DNA of 64,000 bases, taken from the NCBI GenBank assembly GCA_022225965.2, contig JAKJXP020000003.1:372001-436000 (forward strand). Reading direction: 5' to 3'. The notes under the pieces are model-generated. The model was not told the origin of the DNA, ran no database searches, and worked only from the letters and a program-made list of their open reading frames with translations. The DNA comes from Diatrype stigma. Taxonomy: Eukaryota > Ascomycota > Sordariomycetes > Xylariales > Diatrypaceae. Shown here in pieces: positions 56,111 through 64,000 of the stretch (position 1 is its first letter; the number at the start of each line of letters is the position of its first letter). A program made the translations under genes and the position numbers.

Positions 56111-58101
56111 TTTTGTCCGCCTTTTAGGGTATTAGTATTTTGTAGTATGGTGTGTGTGCGCGTATCTATGAGTGTAAGCGGGTAGTGTCAGGAGAGTGTG
56201 GGGATGAGGCCCGGAAGGCCAAGAGCTAATATAACTAACAGGTTAGATGGCCGCGGGACTGTCGTAGCTAGGAGGCCTCTAGAAGTGTCTAGTAACGCCT
56301 TCCTGAACACTACCGAGTCGTCCAGCTGAGGAGGGCAAGCAGACGATAACAACGGCGGAGGGTCCGACTTCCCGGAGCGGAGGGTATGTTTAAGTAACGT
56401 ACGGCTTGGCGTGATGAGTCCAAAGGGTATAGAATGATTCCCATGCCATTGAGGGGATATATAGTTCTCCGAGGCAGGAGGCTGAGCCAGATCCAGGATA
56501 GTTCTCCGGCACCGTCGAGGAACGGTGGGTCGATGCGAGACTTTAATACCTGTTGTGACGATATCGTAGGCTCGTCATTCCCACCTTCCACCCTGTTCTC
56601 CGCCCAGAAGGATGTACTATAGTACACCTCGGGTCGAGAGTGGGAGGGGACAAGGGCGGCTATTGGCTAGCTAAAAGGGGTTTCTGGGAAGAGATTAGTA
56701 AAATACCGACGTCGTAGCAGACGGGGTGTATTGGGCCCAGTCCTTGGTAGCTGAACCCGAGGATCACCACCCCTCCGAGCCCGCCACATGGGACAAGACC
56801 TCCTCAGCAGCGGAATCTAAGGGGACCGGGCAGGCCTGGCATTGTGGGGGCCCGAGCATACACACTTGTGAAGAGGAACCTAGTGCCTGCCTAGGTAGGA
56901 ACCAGCCAGAGTTGGGGACAGGATAGGGCAGGATGGGATAGGAAAAGAAAGACGTGCCTGTCCACGTATGGGATCTTCGTAGGAGTGATTGGAACGGTCT
57001 CTGGGCTCGGCCGAAATTAGCGAAGCCGTGGCTTCCTTTATTTCCCATTAGCTCTCCGGCGTATAAGCTAAGCAGAGCTTCGGGGCGGGTCTTGGCTTAC
57101 CGCAAAAGCTCTATCTGACTACGATGTCGTATGTCATGAGTTTTTAGCTTTCTAGCTTTTTTTTCCCTCCTTCTTTTCTTTCTCCTGGCTTTCTTTTCTT
57201 ATTTCTTCCTTGGGCTGCCTCCCTGTAACGCAACTGGGCCAAGTGTGAACTCTAGATTGATGAGTAATATGAGGTGGTGACAATCCAATCGTAGCACATG
57301 TCTACTAGACTCCTAGACTCCTACTAGCCCACGGTTACCCCAGGTTGATATAGGCTGGGAGGATAGGCATGTGACTGCGCAATATGTATACAACTGGTGT
57401 ATAATGTGTGTACAGCTCCGTATGTACAGTAATCCGGAATAGTCGAGCCCCCCTGGGAAGACAATGACGGAGGAGGTTGCCTCGTGAATGCCATCTTGCA
57501 GAGAAGACGGGGCTGGTACTTCAAGGTTGGCTACGTTTAAGTGGCTACATGCTCCCTTGGAACATGCGGAATCTCCAGCACCACCGCCCGCACGGGAAGT
57601 TCCCTACGTCCACGTTGGGAAAGGAGCTATCCCATGTATAATCCCATGCATAATCCTGTGTATACTGCAGGTGGTATACTGGAATGTGTGTGTACGTGCG
57701 TGTCTCCAGCTGTATGTCAACCGTATGCAGAGTGCGCGCGCGTGCGTATGTGTGCATCGACGGATGCCTCTATCAAGGGCAGGAGAGCCAAAAGGGCAAA
57801 AAGGACCAGACGGGCTATAGCAAAATTTGTGAGGCAATGAGGCAATGAGGCAATGCAGATCGGCAGGGTCCCTTCAATGGATGTTAGTGATTGATCAATT
57901 GGCGCTAATCAGCTAGGAGATCTAGATTTCGGCTGCTTATTGAAACCTATTAACCCTACCTGGGCATGTATGTACCTACTTACTATCCACTGCTATAGTA
58001 CATACTTAGCTACAATACCTGGCCTTGCTGGCCTGAGGTACTTACATACTACCTATGCTATGTAGGTAACGAACATGGGCGGTGCAGGCAGCTGGCAGGC
58101 T

Positions 58102-58169
58102 CGGCTGCTGGACCGCTGGGCTGCTGGACCGCTGGGCTGCTGGACCGCTGGGCTGCCGGGCTGCTGGGG
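58102..58169. repeat. 16-bp tandem repeat GGGCTGCTGGACCGCT
   Basis: Three full units at 58102, 58118 and 58134 and a partial diverged unit to 58169. Confidence 0.9.
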
Positions 58170-58808
58170 TTGCCGCCAAGGGGGTGTAAGGGCACATCGC
58201 ACATGGGCTGCATGGGCACGCAAAGTTGGGGCAGGCGACCCTGGAGCAGGCACCGGTGCGCAAGGCCTACCCTGTCGCCTGTTGTGCCGAGTGTCGTGCC
58301 TGTCTATCCTGCGTGCCATTTGTGTGAATCTGTGTGGCCTAGGCCGCGCAGTGCCTATTTGGGGAATTCTCAGGGTCCTCGGTGGCCCTTGCAGGGGCAG
58401 GGACGCCCGAAGCCTAAGGGAGGGGAGATGGTCCGCCGTAGCGGACTACACCTTCCACTGGGAGGCTCACCCGGGGCTAGACCACCGGAGCTCGCCCAGA
58501 CAGCCAGACAGCTTCGACAGCTTGGTGGAAGCGTCGTATCAGAAGCGGGCCTGGTTGTGCGCATGTGTCGGAAAACCTATTTAACCCAAACTAACCATAC
58601 GCTTACCTACCTGCATCCCTATGCTGCTATAGTACTTACATGACCTACTAGGCAATTGTGTACGGAGATGCTGTTGTTGCTTGCTTCGTAGGCCTGGTCC
58701 AATTGGGCACGCATCGTATAGTGAGCAGTTTCATGATGAATCATGAATACCCAAATACACCCGCAAGATCCCTCCGTGGTTGATCTTGTCGTCGTACAGC
58801 CGAATGCC

Positions 58809-58850
58809 TACATACATATGTGTATGTATGTTTGTATGTATGTACGTACA
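58809..58850. repeat. TATG/TACA microsatellite
   Basis: ACATACATATGTGTATGTATG followed by TTTGTATGTATGTACGTACA. Part is self-complementary. Confidence 0.85.
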
Positions 58851-61800
58851 AGAACTAACTGACTCGCGCATGCCGTTCAAGGGTCCTAGTTAGAATTCTT
58901 AGCATTGGAGCTCCGGCAGTCACGGTGACTAAACGTTCCACTAGTTCGTCTACCAGGAGGAACTTTATTAAAGCCACGCGGCGCTTGTCGGCGTATAGCG
59001 TCACCTGCCCAGGTAGTCGGAGTTACACGGAATTGTTCCAATCCCAATTACTTACCACTACCTACCTAGGTATGTATTTGGTGGGGGGTGGCTTGACACT
59101 GTCACTGAGAATAGCATCTCTTTTATTTTTCTACCATCCATTTGGGCATCTCTGAGTAACACCAACGATGGGCCATAGGTGAGATTGCAGGAGCTGCGAG
59201 AGATAAGACCAGTCAGTTTTCGTAGGCCCTTTGAGAACGGGAATACACTTATAATTTTGCCTGGCTTTCACTTGGTTATTCGTCTAAAGCATCCCGTATG
59301 CCCCCAACCAATTACACCATTCGCACCTAACTATTGTAACTATTGGCGTCTGTCCCCGATCTCTAGATAGCCGGTTTTCCTCCTATTGCCCTCCAATGTC
59401 AACCATATGATCCTCCTGTCATCTTCATCTCCCATGTATCTATAAGCAATGTACTTGTTAATTTAACACTGGATTCGTCACTCACTATATACCATTCAGT
59501 CAATGCCTCGAGTTTAGTTCTGATAGGTCATGGGTTTCCCCTGTCTCCCACTTCAGTTGGGTCTGTAAACTCATCTTCGGATTTATGGGTTCAAAAGTCT
59601 CCAAGCCTGTGAAGTCTCGAGACTCCATAGATAATACGGCAGTACGGCCCAGCCAGGTATGTACGCGTCTCTCTTCCCGAGACACCGAGGACTGCGAGAC
59701 TACTGGGTATACTATGTTCATCTATGACAATGGCACCGGCATATCGTCAACGGCAATGCCTAATAGTCCTTAAGTCAGGAATAATGAGCTGACTGCGGTA
59801 TACGCATTGAAACGAAGTCCAGGTTTCAGTGGAGGCTCATCGGCTTTACCTTTTCTCCACAGCCCGAGAAGCCGGGTCTAGAATCTGACTTACAGCCCAA
59901 TTGCGCGGGCCCGGATTGGGTGCATCTGCTCTCCCCTGGGCCCTGGTTAGCCAGTGTGCTGATGATACCTGTAACTTCTCTTTAAGCTGCCGGGACGCCT
60001 ACAATACCACGTTGTTCCCCACAATAACCACCTGCGTTAGAGCCGGGGGCGCGTCTACTAGAGTAGAAGAGCGCGTCTAGGTTATCAAATATCACTGCTA
60101 CATACAATACAAGCATCCAGCTTCCAGCATCCAGCATCCAGACGTTGGTTTGAGAGATATAGCAGCTTGCCGAGGAACCCGCATACCAGGGTCTCATTTA
60201 TTATTCGCTGCCCAAGCTTACCTCCTCTCCACATGCCTCATTCGGCACCCTATCGGCACCCAATACCAACGTCTTCTTGGGGACATCGTGGGGAGCGCAG
60301 CTGGAATTCATAGTCGCCGCCGCGATTACCCACAACCATGTATGATACCACTGTGAACAGACCAGGGCCGGGATTCCTCGAGTCCTTGAATCCTCGTGTA
60401 AACGCAAACCTCCGTGTTCTTTACTAATTGCCCCTACAAATTGACACATCTGATTTGGCCTGGGCTTACAATTTCATTGGGAGCTAGCAAGATAACCGCA
60501 GGTAGACGATCTGGGTCGTTCTACTACCGGGGAAGGTTGGTCAGATGAGCACCCAATCGTCGTGACGAATCCTCTCGCCTTTCAGCCCATCGTCTAGAAA
60601 TCGTACGTGCTCGGGTTGTATATACTAGGATCCTTACGAGGACCAGCGGTATCTGGCTCGGGACCTATGTGTTCCGGGAGCTGAATCGCATTGGGTCAGA
60701 AAGGGTCAAAATCCACGAGAAACAGGCATGCTTGATACCATCTGTTTGTTCGGGGGTTGCATCGTGCGATATATTTTCTATCTACTACTGCACCAAAGAC
60801 CTGACGTCTGTTACACGGGATCACCCGCGCTTCGGGAAAACTCGCAGCGCTCGAGTCCTCAACGAGTGGATCAGACGTATAGGAATACGCACATGAACAA
60901 AGTTCTGTCGTACCGTGGCGCCAAAAATTAAGTATAAAATCGCATCCGCACTCGATCGTTGCCGCCAGTGCGGCAGCGGCAGCGGCAGCATCAGAACGAC
61001 CAGACCGAGAAACGAACAGCTGAGGTGATTGATACCTGATTGCGACGCTATATGACATAATCCCGACTGGATGATACGCTGTTCGGCGTTTGCTAACCCC
61101 ATACTCAACCCCGTACATGGGCCGGAACACAACCCGAGTCTAGCTTCTAGCAGCAGCACCGGATAGGCCAATACGTGCGCGCCGTTAGCTTGAGGCTCTG
61201 TCGCTTAGCTCCCAGGGCTCCCAGGGCTCCCTAGCTGAAAAAAAGCCGGGGCCGAAAGAACCGTATTTAGCCTCCCCTGGTTTTCTCGTCGAAGGAACCA
61301 CCAGAACCACCCACTACCGCAGCCGAGTGGCACGCTTGCCCTCCTTTTCCTCGAATTGTCGCCTCCGGTGCGGCCTCACCGGTTCTGCTTTAATCGGGAC
61401 GCGACAACATCTCGGCACTGTCCGGTCAGACTTTTGCTTCCAAGACGCCAGAGAGGGGCTCTACTACTAAACTAACTATGAGTTATGAACTCCTAATTAT
61501 TACTTAGGTAATAATTGCAGTCCTTACTAGTAAACTAGCAACTACATGTAACTTTTCATTCGGTACCGAGTTTCCTCCTGTCTCCCTGCGGTCCCTCCCA
61601 CTAACGTTCCGCTAGACTATAACAACTTCTATTCCCTCTTGGCATTCCCGGGTTTTCTTAATAAATTTTCTTGGAGAACTCTCCCCCTCCCCCCCTAAGA
61701 AATTGGCTTAATACATACCAACAGAAATGGTGTAACGGCCCGAATTCGGACACGCGTTTAATGTCTCGGCTATCTTTTTATAGTCTCTAGTTACCATTAG

Positions 61801-64000
61801 TATATCCTGCATTGCAGTATATTATTTCCTGGCCGATTATTGGTCTCACATGCATTATCAATCTTCAAGGTTGAGCGGCAGTTAGGTAAGCTAGCGTGTA
61901 AGTACGTATTTACGCAATATACGATATCGTCCGTTTTATCCATCACCGGACAGCCCGACCAGATATGGCCTTCAAAAAACTAGGCAGAGCAACGATCCTC
62001 ATAGCTAACTTGAAAGGGAGTTGTCACCGTCCAGCATAGAAAATATTTTCGAGTTCCTCCGTGTACCTGAGCATACTGGGTTGCCACAAATCCCATTTTA
62101 GCATCAGATCAACTGCCTTGAGCGGGCTGCAGGTGGGGTGAAACAAAACAGCTGCTTAACCAGAACCGCATATACCTGTGATGTGGAACCCCTATCTATC
62201 TCAATCGCCACTCGATTATCAACACCACTTACGTATCCGGGCATCACTTCGTCCCTTCCCTACATCACAGGTGTAGAGTGCCATTTGTGTAACACACAAT
62301 GGCCACCGGACCACAGCGGATCGAGAACGCCGGACGAATTGAACTTTGTTGCTGACACACATACAATCTGTTGATTCAGGAGATTTGGCTTGGGCAAGGG
62401 GATCGGTAGGGGGCAGCAAGGCTGCATAGTCTCACAAGGGCTGAACGGTACCTGACGAGCTCTTCCGCTTGTTGCACAGCATGCCTAGCTCTAGGGTGGG
62501 CAATGAGTTGCTTGCTCACCACCCAGCCCCCCAAAAAAAGGAGAAAAACCGTTCGTCCCTTTGTTGTGTTGCGTTGCGTCACCAGCTCTAGGTAAGACAC
62601 GAGCAGATGGGGCTCCACTTGACTGAACCTCGACATACATTCGATGTCGCGGGGCGTGTGAGCCTCGCGCGGCTATTCGCATAGGCTTGCGCCTGGTTGG
62701 TTCAGTATGTACAGCAGCTGACTTCATGTTGTGTAGAGCCTGCGTGTGCGCTATCAGATGCTCTCCAGGTGAGTGCGCATCATTATTTCACCAGGGTAGT
62801 GTAGCTGACAGCTTGCTGGGTATCATCATGGAAGCCACCCGACGACGTAAACCGGCATCTGCCGGCATCATTGGAGTTTGTCCGCAGGGCTGGCAACCAA
62901 AAGCCAAGCGGGCATAATGCCTCACCTGTGGACTAGCTAGGTACGCTTCGCCCTGCGCCGCGCCAACACGCGAAAATCATAGCGGCGTGCATGCATGTGT
63001 GCATATGCCGCTTCCCGCCCTGCGTGCTGTTTCGAACCGGTTTGTTGGGACGGGTTCGGTTCCATGTGTAGAACTCCAGACTTACTCCATGCGGCCACGT
63101 GGAGCGAGCGAGTGAGACAGGTGCCGTATTTTGGGCGAGCAATAAAGAAGAAGAAGAAAAACTTTCTCGGACTTAGGGGCTTAAATTTAGATGGTCGTGT
63201 GCCACCGTGGGTTGGTTGCAAAATACGCATCTTACCATCCCCCCGGGTCCTAAGATTAAGAAAGGATCTCTAGATTGCTAAGGGTAGGTCCCAAGTAACG
63301 TCACTCACCCGGATGATGGGCAGATGCCATGGTCGTATCCTTCGTTTCTTTGTCCTTGAAAGGGGGGCGAGGCCCCCCTCGAATATCCATCCAGTATGTC
63401 CTCCCCCGAGGTTCCCGTCTAAGATCGTCGTAATTCGTCAAACCTAGCCTTTTCATATTTACGATGCGTGATTTGCGGATCAGATATGCACACCACGATA
63501 TAAAGGCCCGGAGGTCAGCGAACGCCATGGGCGAACGAACGGGTCTTCGGGTAACTTGCCGGGAACTCTTCTCTCAGGTAGACAGATTTCAACATACCAC
63601 GCCGGTCAGCAATCAATATTTCTGCACCCTTGCTGTTTGTGGTGTCCGAGGTAACGTGTGTGTATACATCAGATATTGTGACCAGGTAGCGGTTGAAACG
63701 TCCAATATCCAACACGATAGTCCCATTTTTCATTTCTGCCAGTTACTGCTATCCTTTTCTGCATCAACTGCGTCGCCGCTACCCCCTATTATATCCAGGT
63801 ATATTGGGTTTGATCCAGAGGAGATGGTCGTCAACCCCTGGATTGGGCTCTCTGTGGTTAGGATGCCCACCGCGCTAAGACTGAGATTTCACCTTACCCT
63901 TCCTTTCCTACCTTCCTACTTCCTCCGGACACAACGGCCTGACAGGTACCTAGGTTAGGGGGTTAGTTAGGCGTTAACTGTTCGAGTTCGGGTAGCTATG

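Larger units (their letters stand above)
56111..64000. other. Gene-poor 7.9-kb stretch without RIP signature
   Basis: Normal base composition with many short chance frames; none shows a family motif. Frames at 58053-58319 (-) and 58075-58584 (+) come from the 16-bp repeat. Frames at 60696-61171, 62990-63273 and 63464-63958 are not protein-like. Short repeats are listed separately. TAGGTA words continue. I see no tRNA or rRNA gene. Confidence 0.45.

Noticed and set aside
58042..58584. Overlapping frames of 70-170 codons as genes
   Set aside because: They arise from the 16-bp tandem repeat and are open in several frames at once.

Overview
The window is a piece of a filamentous ascomycete genome (Pezizomycotina, most likely a Sordariomycete). 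The evidence is short spliceosomal introns of about 50 to 130 nt with GT..AG ends, fungal-type proteins (Cdt2, Spb1, Ebp2, Irc22, Med5, a fungal rhodopsin-domain protein), intergenic DNA rich in TAGGTA/TACCTA words, and transposons carrying the mark of repeat-induced point mutation (RIP). RIP shows here as AT-rich DNA full of TpA, poor in CpA/TpG, with every coding frame broken. All exon limits below were worked out by hand from splice signals and frame continuity.

Layout. (1) 1-6080: AT-rich RIP block holding a decayed Helitron (Rep and PIF1-type helicase) on the + strand and two small minisatellites. (2) 6650-20004: one cytochrome P450 gene broken by a nested insertion. A Ty1/copia LTR retrotransposon (8109-19383, minus orientation, 184-bp LTRs, 5-bp target duplication ATATC) sits in the P450. 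A Mutator-like DNA transposon (15750-19341, about 41-bp terminal inverted repeats, 8-bp target duplication TATGTAAT) sits inside the right LTR. Both guests are RIP-degraded; the P450 halves are not. (3) 20-36 kb: normal-composition DNA with a secreted endopolygalacturonase, Bcs1, ATP synthase subunit h, a lysine methyltransferase, a second P450 relic, a rhodopsin-domain membrane protein and an unusual protein kinase. (4) 37.8-53.2 kb: a dense housekeeping block: EBP2 (+) facing SPB1 (-), both 60S ribosome biogenesis factors; CDT2 (+), divergent from SPB1; IRC22 (-); MED5 (-). (5) 53.2-64 kb: gene-poor, not RIP-degraded, with one conserved fungal gene at 55.4-56.1 kb and short tandem repeats.

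How it fits together. The housekeeping genes act in separate processes: mitochondrial respiration (Bcs1, Atp14), translation-factor methylation, large ribosomal subunit assembly (Ebp2, Spb1), replication licensing control (Cdt2), ER membrane function (Irc22) and transcription (Med5). The accessory left end carries a cell-wall-degrading enzyme and two dead P450s next to a transposon-dense region. I found no biosynthetic cluster, CRISPR array, rRNA or tRNA gene. The strongest result is the three-layer insertion in the P450, which can be read to the base from its target duplications, together with an apparent half-tRNA (initiator-Met anticodon arm) primer site in the copia element.
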